A stretch of 64,000 nucleotides of DNA from Cokeromyces recurvatus (taxonomy: Eukaryota > Mucoromycota > Mucoromycetes > Mucorales > Mucoraceae): contig NW_026251440.1 in NCBI RefSeq assembly GCF_025118155.1, positions 1-64,000 of the forward strand, in the 5' to 3' direction. The notes beneath the pieces were generated by a model. It saw only the letters and a program-made list of their open reading frames with translations. It was not told where the DNA came from and did no database searches. The position numbers and the translations under genes are program-made. This document shows, in pieces, positions 36,242 through 49,051 of this stretch; the stretch's first letter is position 1, and each line of letters begins with the position of its first letter.

Positions 36242-37265
36242 TTAATAGTGATACGAATAATTGTCATATTGTTGTGGTAATATATAGTTATCTGGAACAT
36301 AATGCCTAGATAGTGACTGCTGGTACGGAGTAGTAGGTTGTTGCTGCCAATAGTAAAAATCAGAATGATTTGCCATAGGATAGCCATCTTTATGAGGAGG
36401 AACGGGTGGTGGTTCATTGTAAAGAAATAATGTTGGATCTACTTGCTCTTTATTTCTATTTACTATTTTCTCATTTGGAAGTTTAGTAATAGAAGATACC
36501 CTTTGTAGCGGTCTTGTTAAAAATGTACAAGTAACTAAAGCAATCCATGAAACACATAACAGTGCAGATACAACATAAGTAGCATCTATCAAAAGACATC
36601 TATTTATGTATAGAAATAGTATGAAAAAAAAAAGAATTTTATTTATTTATTTTGTACCTTTGAAATAAAAGTGGATATGTAATATCATTTTTTTCATTCA
36701 ACATAGGACAATGTAGGTTAAGACCCATAGCAGGTTTTTTAAATTCGACAAGACCGTCTGTCCACGGTTCTTGTCCACCAGAGAAAAATGTATGAATGAT
36801 GATAATGGCCATCAACATCAAAATGTTGATATGACCAAGATATTTATCGCCTCGTAAGATATGTGCTCGTTTGCAACAGGTAGCATGAATACAGATTGCA
36901 AGTGCACTAAAAGTAGAGAGACTAAATACAACATACCATAATAGATACTGCAGTATGTGTGTCATATTATAAGTATATATGTATATATATATATATATAT
37001 ATATGCATACATATTTATGTAATAAATGATATATGTATTTACCTGCCAATGTCCTGCTGTAAACCATCCTTGTATGCCTGTCTAATTGAATATAACTATC
37101 ATCATTTCTTACTCACATTTTTAATTTTATTTTACTTACCCTATCTTGATATATGGAGAGCAATTTACACTGACCAAAATGGAAACTAACGCCCATCAAT
37201 GACAAAGATAATATTAAATAACGCAAGACATTAATAAATACCAGAATCGAACTCATTCTTGTCAT
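36242..37265 (-). CDS. Four-transmembrane (tetraspan) protein of unknown function
   Basis: Four exons: 37265-37140, 37081-37043, 36947-36658, 36599-36242; about 270 aa. TM1 is near residues 5-26 (ILVFINVLRYLILSLSLMGV), TM2 at ~56-77 (YLLWYVVFSLSTFSALAICI), TM3 at ~95-115 (INILMLMAIIIIHTFF) and TM4 at ~157-178 (YVVSALLCVSWIALVTCTFL). The loop after TM1 has FHFGQCKLL and a short exon-2 piece GIQGWFTAGHWQ. The C-terminal tail (~80 aa) is cytosolic-looking, with EPPPVPPHKDGYP and several Tyr/Gln residues (SH3/WW-type ligand possible). The arrangement resembles MARVEL-type or Sur7-like tetraspans, but no signature fixes the family. The intron-3 acceptor was selected at 36600 because it alone continues TM4 in frame. 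Confidence 0.65.
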
Positions 37266-37495
37266 CAATATATACATGTATAAATGTATATGAATATGAA
37301 TATGTATATGACGAAAAAAATAAAATAAATAAAATAAAAAAAAAAAAAGCCATCTTTACATAACACATTTTTAAGATATATATTTATATGTATATAATGT
37401 TTAAGGAGGTATGTTCAAATCGACCAATACAAAAAATAATTATTTTATTTTTTATTTTTTTTTTCTTGCTTGTTACGGTTTAAATATTTATTATT
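37266..37495. other. Intergenic, L10 3' side
   Basis: 230 bp with TA-rich palindromes (TACATGTA at 37273) and an A12 run; presumed 3' UTR of the L10 gene and promoter of the tetraspan gene. Confidence 0.5.
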
Positions 37496-38146
37496 TTAAA
37501 CTCTGGAAGCTTCCTTGAAGTAATCAGCAAGACGACCCTTTTGAGGGACGAACTTGACGTAACAGCCATCAGGTCTAAGCTTACCGGCAGCACGAGCTTC
37601 AACATATTCTTCACGAGAGAGAGGAGTGAAACCCCACTTCTTGGAGACAATGATCTTTTGTTGACCAGGGAACTTGTACTTGCAACGTCTCAAAGCTTCA
37701 ATGACAACAGCCTTGTTAGAATCCTTGGTACGAACAGAGAAGATGATTTGACCAATGTTGACACGAGCAACGAGACCGTTGGGCTTACCGAAGGCACCAC
37801 GCATACCAGTTTGCAATCTATCGGCACCAGCACAAGACAACATCTTGTTGATACGAGTAACGTGGTAAGGGTGAACACGGATACGCATGTGGAAAGAATC
37901 CTTACCAGCAGTCTTGGCAATGTATTTGTTAGCACAGATACGACCTGCTTCAAGAGCTTCGGCAGAAAGTTGTTCGTATTCGTTGGAGACCAAGTGAACA
38001 CAGAGAGGGAAATCGTCAACAGATGCCTTCTTACGACCTAAATCGTAGATTCTGAGCTTGGCATCAGGGACACCACGACAGTATCTGGATTTAGGATAGG
38101 GCTTGTTTTTACAGTAACGGTAACAACGAGCAGGACGACGACCCAT
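37496..38146 (-). CDS. RPL10: 60S ribosomal protein L10 (uL16)
   Basis: Single coding exon, 216 aa from [20 protein letters not shown], the canonical start, so I prefer the ATG at 38146 over one six codons upstream. uL16 sits near the peptidyl-transferase centre and its late loading is a checkpoint in 60S maturation. Conserved segments: [69 protein letters not shown] and [10 protein letters not shown]. The C-terminus ([12 protein letters not shown]) is close to that of other fungi. An AG directly before the ATG may be the acceptor of an intron in the 5' leader, common in ribosomal protein genes. Codon use is strongly biased (AAG, GGT, CGT), unlike neighbouring genes, fitting high expression. 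Confidence 0.97.
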   Translation of the reverse strand: MGRRPARCYRYCKNKPYPKSRYCRGVPDAKLRIYDLGRKKASVDDFPLCVHLVSNEYEQLSAEALEAGRICANKYIAKTAGKDSFHMRIRVHPYHVTRINKMLSCAGADRLQTGMRGAFGKPNGLVARVNIGQIIFSVRTKDSNKAVVIEALRRCKYKFPGQQKIIVSKKWGFTPLSREEYVEARAAGKLRPDGCYVKFVPQKGRLADYFKEASRV

Positions 38147-38875
38147 CTTAAAAAGTCTAAACATAATACCGGTTAATAAACTCTAAATTAAGTAAAAAGA
38201 AACAGCCAGCTAATATATAACATAACGACACATTCAATTCATCATCATCATCATTGTTGAAGATTATATATATAATTGATCGAAATGAAGTTGTTGATGG
38301 TTCCAAATGTATAATGCAATCCTATTGTATTTTTCACATTTCCAGTTCTTTTTTTTTTTTTCTTCCAATTAAAAAAAAAAAGACAAAACAAAATCCTTAA
38401 GCTGAATTGAATCATCCATCGTATTATAAACTTAAATCTAATAATGATTCTTTCTTTACTGTGTATCTGTTATGCTATAATTAGCTGGATGTTACTATGA
38501 TTCTTTTTTTACCTTTAGTGTTGAGGAGAAGAACTTGTAATCATTAGATCCATTTACTTTTGATACACAAAAAGACATTATGCGGAGATTAAAAGATCCG
38601 GGTCGAACATTTTATTCGTCCTCATCCTAATGTTATCTATTTCCACTCATCGTCATTTAGTGAGTAATTTAAAACACGGAACAAAAAAAAAAATTATTTA
38701 TTTATTCATATCAGGAAATAAATAAGGTAAAAGCTGATATAAACAAGGGAGTATATGAAAGCGGTTCAATAGGAAACAAGCTATATACAAAATGAATTCG
38801 TTAGTTATACAAGAAAGAATAACTAAATATGCAGTATTTCACTACATTTAATGTGATCATCAAATTATAAACAGG

Positions 38876-38933
<58 letters not shown>

Positions 38934-39737
38934 AAAGTAATGTTGTAGTTGTATAAAGAAGTATCCCGTATATACAATTGATGCCTTTCAAGTTGTGATA
39001 AAATAAGTGATCCTCTTTTTGTTTTGTTCCCTTTCGATTGACTTTTGCTCTTAGCCGACTTTTATATGTGGCTGCAAGATATGGATACGCAAATTATTTG
39101 CAGTACAGTGGCGTCTTATAAACTTTGTATATCAAAAGTATTACTTATATACTAAAGGGGTATTTTGTATATGTGTTCTCCAATAAAGAACAGATTATGT
39201 TTTGTGAGCCATCTAATGTGTTAAACAATGACTATTGCAATAAGTATGTATGTATGTATGTATGTAGCTGTTTAATAATAGTACACTGTTAATGATAACA
39301 AATATCAGGTACGCCTAGAAAAGAGCTTTTAGACGCGTTTTTTTTTCTTGTTAAAATAATGACACTTTTAATCAATAAGCTGCTTTAAAGAACAGAATAA
39401 AACAAAAAAAAGACAATCTACTTCTTCTAACTCATATTAATATCAATAAAACATGTCTTCCATATTAAATAATGTATCTTTGTCAAAGTTTAATACTAGA
39501 TGTACTCAAGGAAAAATAAGCGTATATAATTTCTTGATATTTTCATACATCTGCTACTGAATGTACTTCAAGCTTATAAATGACTTTTTTTTTTGTCTGA
39601 TTCTTTGATTTTACTCTGTCCCACAATTTTCTGGAAATAATGTATATATTTTTATAATAAAATACATTTATAAGTGCAAATGTGTAATTAAAAAAAAAGA
39701 GGGGAAGAGAGGGCGAGATAAAAGAATATCAAAATAT
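38147..39737. other. Intergenic region between ribosomal protein genes
   Basis: 1.6 kb. Contains the L10 promoter and leader, a 54-nt T tract (38878-38931), a TATG microsatellite (39244-39266) and the 3' flank of the S10 gene. A short coding-like patch around 38560-38670 (+) (e.g. EHFIRPHPNVIYFHSS) has no continuation, so I do not call it. Confidence 0.55.
38878..38931. repeat. 54-nt T homopolymer
   Basis: Uninterrupted T run in an intergenic region; one of the longest in the window. Confidence 0.95.
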
Positions 39738-40445
39738 TTATTCACGGTTACCACGACCTATAAAATAAATCAGTTAAAAAGAAAAGTTCCCTACACATCG
39801 ATACTATTGCAAAAAAAAAAAATAACTTACCGAGACCACCACGGAACTCAGGCTTGAAGTCACCGCTAGCACCTTCCTTACGTCTGTAGTCACCACGATC
39901 ATTACGAGGACCACGGTTTTCACGGTCACCACCGACTAAAGATAAAATGGTTTAATTTTATAAATCATTGATATACATATACATTTATAAATACTTACAG
40001 TTACGACGAGGGGCAGCAGGACGAACGGTCTTCTTCAAGGTAGCAGGAACAATTTCTTGAGGCAAGTGAAGATCTAACCAAGAAAAGAAAAAAGTGTGAA
40101 TAATACATTTATAGAAGCTTCACTTTGTTTACATACATTCACGGAGATAATCAATACCCTCATCAGTGAGAGTATAGTAAAACCATTGCCAGGAGAATTG
40201 GGTCTTGACGAAGCCCTTAGAAGTCAAAGATTGCATAATCTTGATGACTTCAAGGTTAGGAACTTCGAGATCAGGGTGCTTGGGAAGGTTGAAATCCTTA
40301 GGGGCAACAAGGGCACCATCTAACAAAATTAACAACATGTCAAAATTTATTGTATTTGAAGTTTTTTTTTTTTCAATCCTTTTTCTCTTTTACCCTTGAA
40401 AATAGCCTCGTAAATGACCTTTCTGTTCTGCTTAGAGACAAGCAT
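39738..40445 (-). CDS. RPS10: 40S ribosomal protein S10 (eS10)
   Basis: Five exons: 40445-40394, 40319-40137, 40073-39999, 39935-39831, 39757-39738; 144 aa. Starts [20 protein letters not shown], the typical eS10 N-terminus. The winged-helix plectin/S10 domain is intact: [40 protein letters not shown] and [15 protein letters not shown]. The tail is Arg/Gly-rich ([29 protein letters not shown]), which in other eukaryotes is arginine-methylated. eS10 lies on the beak of the 40S head near the mRNA entry. The final exon codes for just six residues plus stop. All junctions carry phase 1. It is tandem with L10 on the same strand. Confidence 0.96.
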
Positions 40446-40952
40446 ATTCCTTTCTAAATAAAATTAAGAAATGTTTAATTCGGAATGTTCTCATTTTTGT
40501 AATGTCATTTTCACACTCTCTCTTTCTCTTTCTCTTTTTCTTTCTCCCTCTCTCTCTCTCTTTTTTTTCTGTATTCTATCCAATTTTGATACTTCATCAT
40601 CTTTCTATTTTACACTCATCCATCCATCCCTATTCTTTATCCATGTTATATATATTCTTACTTACAATGTGGTGATGAGAGAAGGTTATAACGATGGGTG
40701 GGGGGAGCGACTGATTTTGTTAATCGTATCCCAAAGAGAGCCACATTACAGTGGTCAAAATGGCCCGGCTTGGCTGAGATTAAATTAGAATATTGTTCAA
40801 GCCACCACCACCACCACCACCACCACTACTACTACTACTATTACTACCTATTACTACAATACAAATATGCAACTTATTTTAGTAGTACAGTATTTTTCTT
40901 TTCTTTTATTTCAATAAAAATAAATAAATAAATCAATAGATATCTATATAAA
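40446..40952. other. Intergenic with CT-rich and CAC repeat tracts
   Basis: About 500 bp upstream of the S10 gene and downstream of AMP deaminase. A CT-rich run at 40513-40565 (TCTC/TTTC) and a CAC/TAC trinucleotide repeat at 40801-40845 stand out; the CT-rich block lies 70-120 bp before the S10 start and may be part of its promoter. Confidence 0.6.
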
Positions 40953-43683
40953 TTAATGTGAAGAAGTAGTAGAAGTTTGGCTTAAACGTCTTTGCCTTGC
41001 TCTTTCAGCAACAACAGCAACACCTGGGAAAGCATTTCGATTATCTTCTCGCCAATGCACATGTCGACTATTATTATTATTATTATTATTACCAGGTGAC
41101 ACTACTAGAGGAGAAGTCGGATCTTGTTGAACGTTTGGCATCATATTCTGTTGTAAACGGGGGCCCTCCGTCAGACCAGCGACACCGATCATATCACGCT
41201 GTGTCATATCTTCAAGCGCAACTCCTTCACCTCCTTCTTCCTTGGGGGCATACCTTCTTAATGCATTCAACTCCTCTAATAATGTTTCATGTCGATAATC
41301 AATACGAATATTGGGTACATTTGTCTTGGACATATCATTCCCATCTACACCCATTTTATAATAGTTTTTACCAATCCAATGCTGTTTGATACGATGTTCC
41401 CAACCACTTTGCAATACTGAGTTACGTGCTAGTTCACACATATCAGTGGACGAGAGTTTCCATATCTGAGCAGCCACACTATATTCTTCAATCAGAGGCT
41501 CACGTGTAAAATGGAATTGAAGAGGATCATCTGTTGAGATACTCACATTAAGCCCACGTTGAAAGAATTGGGGTAATGGATTACGTTCATAGGTCAAGAA
41601 GAGAGCATTATTCGAGAGAGGTGACATGGCAATTCCAATTTGAGCTAAATAATAGAGGTATTGAAGGGCAGGGACCTTTCTGAGGAGGATACCATGATTG
41701 ATACCGTGAGCAGTCAAGAAGGCAGCAGCTAGATGATCCGTATTACCTGCTTCACCACAGTGAGGCCTTAAGACGAACGTATTCAGACCACGTTCTTCTC
41801 GCCAATTGTTAAGGGAAGCTAAATTTGAGTAAATGTAATAGAGATAGTAACAATAAGGTGGATTAGAATAATTGTTCCACTCTCTAGGTAAAGGGTATTC
41901 TCGATATAATGGTTTCTCTACTTTGGATTCATCGTCAACTGAATCAAAACCAACAACACGTTGTAAAAAGATATAAAGTTCAGGATGAGTTGAAGGATTT
42001 TTAGTGACCTCGAAAAGAGGTTGAAAGATATTCCTGATGATTTCTCCAAAGTTTTCAATAATACCCGTTGTCTTATAAATATTGTAGAGACGAGGAACTT
42101 GTACTAGCCAACGTACATTAGTAGAAAAAAGTTTATTGTCTACAACCCATTTAGCGAGTTTGTCCCATTCTTCAATAGAGCGGCCATAAATAGAGACACG
42201 ATATTCAGCCATTTGGTATTTAGATGATTCAAGATCTGAGATAACTTCCTTTGTGATTTCAGCAAGATAGCGACCGTGAATATAGTTATCGGTTTTCATA
42301 AAGATTTCTCTTAGTCGACTTTCACCGACTGGATTATATTTCAAATTAAATTTGTCAAAACGGTGAAAGGAATCTTTATGTGCATGCATATCCAGAGTAT
42401 CAATACTGAGATCATAAGCAGTTAGCCCCAAGCTTTCAAATACACCTTTTAAAGTCAAGTGCTCATTATCACGATAAATAACCAGATCCTATAATAAATA
42501 ACCAATATTATTATACTAATTCAAAAATCAAGAGTCAACTTCCTTACATCCGGAGATTTTTTCATTTTTGCTTTAATAAAACGTAACAAATGCTTTTGAT
42601 TCATACAACTTGAATGATGAACGTGAGTATCCACCTTACGTACATTATAAAAATCTCTGTGAGGAACACGTTTAGAGTCAGCTAATTCTTGAAATTCATT
42701 CAACAAGATATACATTTGCCATTTGCTATCAAGATAGCGAAGTCGTCTGAATGCAAAACTTTTAGCGGGACCATCACTGATAGCAGTCAAAATGAAGTCC
42801 AAGTCTGTATAAAAATCCTTGCAAGAGGGAATATCATAAGCAGGTTCCCTATTTTCTTTATCTTCTTCATTCTTATAAACATGATAAAATCCATCTGTAC
42901 CAATACCAAAAGTGTACTTACAAAAAAAAACATTTAATTTATGTGTAAATAGATAAAGTAAATATACATTTAAAGAAATGCAGGAATAGGGCAATATGAT
43001 ATTCACTATTTTCTTTACTTACAGGATGGTCGCCAGGAATTTTAATATGATTTATATCGAAATCACTTCCAACAGCAGCTACAGGATCAGCTTCACGTTC
43101 CTTCTCCTTCCTGCGCCTTCTTTTTAATTCTTCAGGTGGGGGTAAAGGCCAAGATGGAGGTGGAGGTGGAGGATATATTTCCCAATCATCTTTGTTCTTT
43201 GGATTATCTTTAAATCTTTGTTTAGATTTTCTTATATATTTCTTACGCAAATCCAAACATGTTTGGAATGTATTATAAAGTTCACGTAATTCCTCAGTAA
43301 TAGCATCATCTAAATAGAATGTTACAAATAATTCAATTAAAATATATACATGTATACGAACCTTTATAAGTTGTGTTGGTAGGAACATCATCAACAGCAG
43401 CAGATAAAGGAATAGAAGGCAATCGATTACTTACTAACCAATCTTGCTCTTCTTCGTCCATGTACGGAGAACCTATCTTCTCTTTTGAGGATGAATTCTC
43501 AAGGTTGTTTTGACCAAAGTATCGACTGTCATGCTATAAATAGAATTGTGAATACATGCTAGCCTTTTTTTTTCCTTCTTGTATAATACTTACATCTTGA
43601 ATAGCTTTCAAGTGATGATATTCAAAGAATGGAGATTCATTTTGTTCATTTTGCTCTTCGAGATTTATAGTAGGTTGAACCAT
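40953..43683 (-). CDS. AMD1: AMP deaminase
   Basis: Five exons: 43683-43594, 43533-43362, 43309-43023, 42916-42548, 42488-40953; about 817 aa. Deaminates AMP to IMP, controlling adenylate pools in the cytosol. N-terminal ~180 residues are regulatory and poorly conserved, with [14 protein letters not shown]. Catalytic domain: [20 protein letters not shown] (first Zn ligands, HxH), then [26 protein letters not shown] (His/Glu), [20 protein letters not shown] (catalytic Asp) and [20 protein letters not shown]. All active-site residues I can check are present. The C-terminal ~75 residues are an Asn/Arg-rich tail with a run of six Asn. Length matches yeast Amd1 (810 aa). Confidence 0.96.
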
Positions 43684-44569
43684 TGAATATAGTAAGAAAA
43701 AAACAATAATAATAATAACAATATTAAGTCAGAATAATAGCATAAATTTATGTCATTAAATAGGGTGTCTGTATGATATGACGATGATGGCATCATATTA
43801 CAGTAAATTATGTAAAGTTACAATTATAATTCAGATTATACTTACATAATATTTTGAAAGCTTATAATATTTAACAGGTATAAATACTCTAACAACGATG
43901 AATAAAAGCAATGTATTATATATACCACTAGTAATGATTGTATAAACGTCATAAAAAGAGTAATTTTTTACATTAACCAATTAAAACAAGAAAAAAAAAG
44001 CATACACACCACAACATACACCTATTTTAAAAAAGCCGAAATATACAAATTGATTTTTATTTTGTTTTTGACTTAATATGAGTACATACTATACTCTTTT
44101 GCCCGGGCCAGGTTCAATATAATAGATTGAGAAACTAAAGAAGAGTAAAATGGAAAAGGAACGGAGGAAGGTAAAAGGAACATGTCAATAATACTTCCAA
44201 CATAGCCGATATATACAATGCTTTACGTTTAACAAATGAATCGGTCATTTACAAACTCTTGCTTAAGTAACATACGAAAAATAAAATATATGTTATACTG
44301 TTCTGTTTTTTTTTTTAAAAAAAAATTAAATTCTTTAAACTTGAATCCTTTTAAAATACTACTAGTGTTGTAGCCGAAACAAATACTGATGATATGATGC
44401 ATACTTACCTATGGTATGAAAGTACGTCTTTCAAGTGGGTCATTTTATATAAAGTAGTGTACATTTGTAGGGTGTCCATATGAAAATTTTTCCTATTGTA
44501 GAGTGAAAAAAAAAATGAAATGAAATGAAATAAATTTGACATCTCTTTTTATTTTCCAACGATTTCACA
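43684..44569. other. Intergenic between divergent AMP deaminase and Dph5 genes
   Basis: About 0.9 kb AT-rich. I see no gene. The 66-codon minus frame 44440-44640 overlaps the Dph5 start and is a shadow. Confidence 0.6.
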
Positions 44570-45566
44570 ATGTTGTACGTAGTCGGTCTCGGTTTAGGTG
44601 ATGAAAAAGATATTACAGTTGCTGGTTTGGAAGCAGTCAAGAATTCAGAGCGTGTATATTTAGAGGCCTATACCTCCATTTTGACTGTTGGAAAAGAAAA
44701 GTTAGAAGAATATTATGGAAAAGAAGTGATCGTTGCTGATCGTGAAATGGTTGAATCTGATAGTGATAGCATTCTTGCCAATGCTGATACTATTGATGTT
44801 GCTTTCTTGGTTGTTGGTGATCCATACGGGTAAAGAAAGAAAGCAGGATGGGGTGGGAGAGGGAGAAAAGACAAAAAAAAAGAGTGATATTAATAATAGC
44901 GTTTTCTATATTAGTGCAACTACTCATACTGATCTTGTTATTCGAGCTCGTGAAATGAACATTCCTGTCAAGGTCATTCACAATGCTTCCATCATGAATG
45001 CCATTGGTGCTTGTGGTCTTCAGTTATATAATTTTGGACAGACCATTTCTATCGTCTTTTTCACAGAGACATGGCGACCTGATAGTTTCTATGACCGTAT
45101 CAAAGAAAATCAACAATTAGGTCTTCATACTTTATGTTTATTAGATATTAAAGTAAAAGAACAAAGTATTGAGAATTTGGCAAGGTATAAAAGGGATAAA
45201 AGAAAAGGAAAGTAGAACACTATTATTAATCATTTAGATAATAGAGGTCGATTGATTTATGAGCCTCCTCGTTACATGACTGTCAATCAAGCTGTTGAAC
45301 AGCTTTTAGAAATTGAAGAAAATCGTGGAGAAGGAATCTGCAAGCCTAATTCATTAGCTATTGGTTGTGCTCGTATTGGAACTGCTACTCAAAAGATAAT
45401 TGCAGGTACCTTAGAGGAATTGGTTGAGGCAGATTTTGGAGGTCCTCTTCATTCACTTGTCTTAATCGGTTCTCGTATGCATGAAATGGAAGCTGAATTT
45501 GTAAAAGAGTTTGCTTTAAATAAGGAAACATTTATGGAAATTGTAAAGAAAGATTATATTCATTAA
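44570..45566 (+). CDS. DPH5: Diphthine synthase (diphthamide methyltransferase)
   Basis: Three exons: 44570-44829, 44915-45184, 45245-45566; 283 aa. Uses S-adenosylmethionine to methylate the modified histidine of elongation factor 2 in diphthamide synthesis. SAM-binding features of the tetrapyrrole methylase fold: [20 protein letters not shown] at the start, [20 protein letters not shown] across the first intron, and [40 protein letters not shown] and [20 protein letters not shown] in the last exon are Dph5 signatures. Length equals the usual ~285-300 aa. It ends 30 bp from the stop of the opposing nucleoporin gene. Confidence 0.97.
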
Positions 45567-45596
45567 AGCTATATACAAAAATAAAGTATTGTAATT

Positions 45597-47119
45597 TTAT
45601 TTTAATTCAATTTCATGTATTAAACTTGATAATAGATCTTTCATACTTCTAGATCCATACATCTTTTGAAGATTTTGTAATTTCGAGATGTATTCCTTTC
45701 CTTGCTCATTATTTGAGCCTTCTACAGTAAGATATGTATAGACATCTTTTAATAATTCAATCTCTTCATCAGCTTGAGAATACTCATCCATATATTTTAA
45801 ACAAAGTTGGAGTGAGTTTTTATCATTGTCTAAAAGAATAATTATTAACTTAATACGGTAAATTCGGATAAAGTACTACTACTACTACTAACCTCGATAT
45901 AATTTCGGTAAAAGGAAAAAGAATAAAGCCATTTTAGCTTCATTATATAATTGACCTTGTATTAAATATGTATACTCTGACTCAAAATTCCACGAGTCAT
46001 GTGCATTTAAAGCCTTTGCTATTTGAATTTGCTTATAGGGAATATGGTATTCTTCAACTAATCGTCTTTCATCCGTCCATTCACATTGACGTAAAATATA
46101 ATTTAGCTTTTCTGTAGGGCTACAAAAGTAATTGTAAGCAGCCTATTAACAATGGAATTAAGCCTAAAATTACCTTGGTAAGAACAGGGATGCATATATA
46201 GCCCAATCAACCAAATCGGTATGCTCTAGCTGATCAATCCATTTCAAACTAAAAGATAAATCTATATTATTTTCCTTTGTATACATCGATAATAACCAAA
46301 CGAAATCAAGTGGCCATTCATCAAAATGGGCTAGTTTATGATCTCCTATCCACCACTGTAAAAGTTGAAACCAATAACAATCATAATCGGGTTTAGCTGT
46401 GTATTTAGCTGTCTTTAATTGCAGATTATCACGTTTTGGTTTATCAAACACTTGATTATAGAATTCTAGAGTAAGCTTATTGTCGTCATGTCTCTTTCCA
46501 AACCAAACATACATTCCTAAAACACACTGCCAATAGATGCCTTCTGTTACTGCAAATTTATCATCGTATTCATAACCTAATCGACCAGCTACCAAAAGCC
46601 AACATTTTCTATGGAAGACTGACATTTGTTGCCATTGACCTTCCGATTTAAACATTTCGATCTGGTTCAGTATGATACCACTCATGGACTTAAATTCTGA
46701 ATGAATAATATATATGCTTAATGAAGTATCTTTTAACTTTCGTGCCTCGTCCGAAGCCATCTTGCGTTGTCCAAATGTTAAATAAATAAAAGCTGCCACA
46801 AAAGGATCATCATACGCTTTAAGATAACGTTCTAATTGGTACTGCATACCAGGTTGAACAAGATCACGAAGCCATTGTTGAACAGAGTCAGTTTTTTTTG
46901 AACGGAAGATAGCTATTGCTAAAGACCACAGTAACTGAATATCTTGTGAAGCATGTTTTGTGATAGTGGGTGTATTGTATACTGAAAGATCTGCATCGTT
47001 CTTTAAGGCTGCTTTAGGAAGTTGATTTGCAATGGGTATAAGTTGAGTTTGTTTATAAAATAAAGCCATGACTTCGGTCAATCTCTATAAAAGTAATTAG
47101 AGAGATTTTAAATGTTGAA

Positions 47120-47163
<44 letters not shown>

Positions 47164-47332
47164 TAAGAAAAAGAAAATAATACCTCCTCAAACGTTTTAC
47201 TTTTTGAATCGACAATGCCACTATTTTAAATATATTATTAGAAATATGGTAAAAGAAAAGAAAAGAAAGTCATTTTATATACCTTTTGGAAAAGCCCATT
47301 AGAGGGCGTTTCTTTCCTTGAAGCATTCCCAT
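45597..47332 (-). CDS. Nup96/Nup145C-like nucleoporin (Nup84 complex), short form
   Basis: Five exons: 47332-47283, 47220-47184, 47084-46174, 46119-45893, 45829-45597; about 485 aa, nearly all alpha-helical. Segments such as QDIQLLWSLAIAIFRSKK, DPFVAAFIYLTFGQRKMASD, WQQMSVFHRKCWLLVAGRLG, LVDWAIYASLFLPR and QLYNEAKMALFFFLLPKLYR follow the Nup96/Nup145C helical-solenoid pattern (acidic N-terminal part absent). In most fungi Nup96 is made by self-cleavage of a Nup98-Nup96 fusion; here the open frame starts independently (MGMLQGKKRPLMGF) with no Nup98 GLFG or HFS cleavage region in front, since endonuclease V begins 390 bp away on the other strand. A second, longer Nup96 elsewhere cannot be excluded. 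Identification is by helical pattern and recall of the family; moderately sure. Confidence 0.6.
47122..47162. repeat. 41-nt T homopolymer within a nucleoporin-gene intron
   Basis: Lies in intron 2 of the Nup96-like gene (47183-47085); on the sense strand it is an A41 run covering almost half of the intron. Confidence 0.9.
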
Positions 47333-47417
47333 ATTTTAATTAAGCAGAGAAAAGAGCGGTAATTGTTTAATTCAAACTGCTAATAAATTTGTATTCCAAA
47401 AATTTCTCTTTTTTTCC

Positions 47418-47449
<32 letters not shown>

Positions 47450-47626
47450 ACAGGTTCATAACAAAGTATGCATAATTTAAAACTTGATATTTACAAGTAT
47501 AAGGTATTTATTTTGACTTGTTTATTTTGTTTCGATGGCATCATTTTGACTATGGAATGAACAAATAAATGCATATAGTGGAAATTAATAAAGACATGAT
47601 AATAAAAAATTTATGTATTTCTTTAC

Positions 47627-47659
<33 letters not shown>

Positions 47660-47722
47660 CAGTACCAATACAAGACTTGAACATCACTTTTTTTCTTTCT
47701 CAATATAATATAAAAATATAAC
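47333..47722. other. Short divergent promoter region
   Basis: 390 bp between the nucleoporin (-) and endonuclease V (+) start codons with an A28 run (47419-47446) and a T26 run (47630-47655). No gene. Confidence 0.55.
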
Positions 47723-48669
47723 ATGGAATATGATAAAGATCCTTCAGAAGAACAGCGCAAGTTGTGGAATGAGTAAGTGTCACGAATTTATAAGGCTTAT
47801 TATCGTTAACAACACTATAGGAAACAAAATAAACTTCGAGAGCAACTTGAGTTGCAAGACAATCTTGAATTCGATCCCAACACTTTTGAAGATTTACATT
47901 ACATTGCTGGTGTCGATCTAAGTTTCCCTCTCGACAATTATGAAAACGCAGTTGCTTGTCTTATTGTTATGAGTTTTCCTGATCTAAAGGTAAGGTAGAG
48001 TTGAGTTTACAGAGTCAAGTTTTAGTTGTTAAACCTTCATATCTAAAAACAGTAGTTTTGTAGGTTATCTATAAAGACTTCCTTCATACAAAACTTTATT
48101 TGCCTTATATTTCAGGTTATTTGGCCTTTCGAGAAGTGGATCCATTATTAAAGCTATTAAATCAATTAAAAGAAACGAGACCAGAACTGTATCCACAAGT
48201 AATTTTAGTAGATGGTTCGATTCTACCAAATTTTATATGTATGTAATTTGTCTTATTGAATGATATTATTTATTTAGGAAATGGACTTTTACATCCTCGG
48301 AAATTCGGTATCGCTAGTCATTTAGGAGTATTATGTAATACACCCACAATAGGTGTAGCTAAAAATTTCTTAATGATACCTGGTGAATTAGATGATTTAA
48401 TAGAAACCAAGCGCAAATATAAACAAGTCTTATTAAAAAGGGGGGATGAGTACAGATTAATCGGTGGCCATATGACCTATGGTGCAGCTGTCCGTACCTC
48501 TGATCATGCATCTAATCCCGTATTTATTAGTCAGGGGCACCGAATTTCTTTAGAGACAGCCATTAAAATTGTATTAGCTGTGTGTCCAAGATATCGTATA
48601 CCTGAGCCTATCCGAGCAGCAGATCATGAAAGCAGGGCTTATATTAAAGAAAATGCCTTCATTCAATAA
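47723..48669 (+). CDS. Endonuclease V
   Basis: Four exons: 47723-47772, 47821-47989, 48064-48214, 48278-48669; about 253 aa. EndoV cleaves nucleic acid one phosphodiester 3' to deoxyinosine (bacteria) or inosine in RNA (human ENDOV). Motifs: HYIAGVDLSF with the catalytic Asp, YKDFLHTKLYLPYISGYLAF (wedge PYISG/YLAFRE), ILVDGNGLLHPRKFGIASHL with the second Asp, and VFISQGHRISLETAIKIVL with the third-site residues. The family length is ~230-280 aa, so it is complete. Introns 1 and 2 are 48 and 74 nt. The donor of intron 3 (GTTCGA) is atypical but the only one restoring DGNG. Adjacent to a nucleoporin, without an evident functional link. Confidence 0.95.
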
Positions 48670-48985
48670 ATAATGATTCCCCTTTTGATACATATAAACG
48701 ACTCTAATACATATATATATATATATGACTGAAGGTGTATTCATATGTCTTTATACTCTAATGAAAGACTTGTGTAATACATACGAAAATTATTCATTTT
48801 CATGATTCTTTCCTTTTCTATTTCTGATTATATATATGTATATATGTATATACATGTATGAAATAAGCAAGCGCTTTTCTACATAATTGACATTAATATA
48901 AGCATATGAAGCCTTTTTGTTAATAACATAACATAAAGAAGCTATTGATATCAAATAAATTAAGCTTTAGACATAAGAGGTACCC

Positions 48986-49051
<66 letters not shown>

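Noticed and set aside
37541..38041. 166-codon plus-strand frame opposite the L10 gene
   Set aside because: Shadow of a highly biased ribosomal protein gene; no own motif.
38560..38680. Coding-like patch with EHFIRPHPNVIYFHSS
   Set aside because: Only about 20 codons, no exon partners on either side; cannot be tied to a gene.
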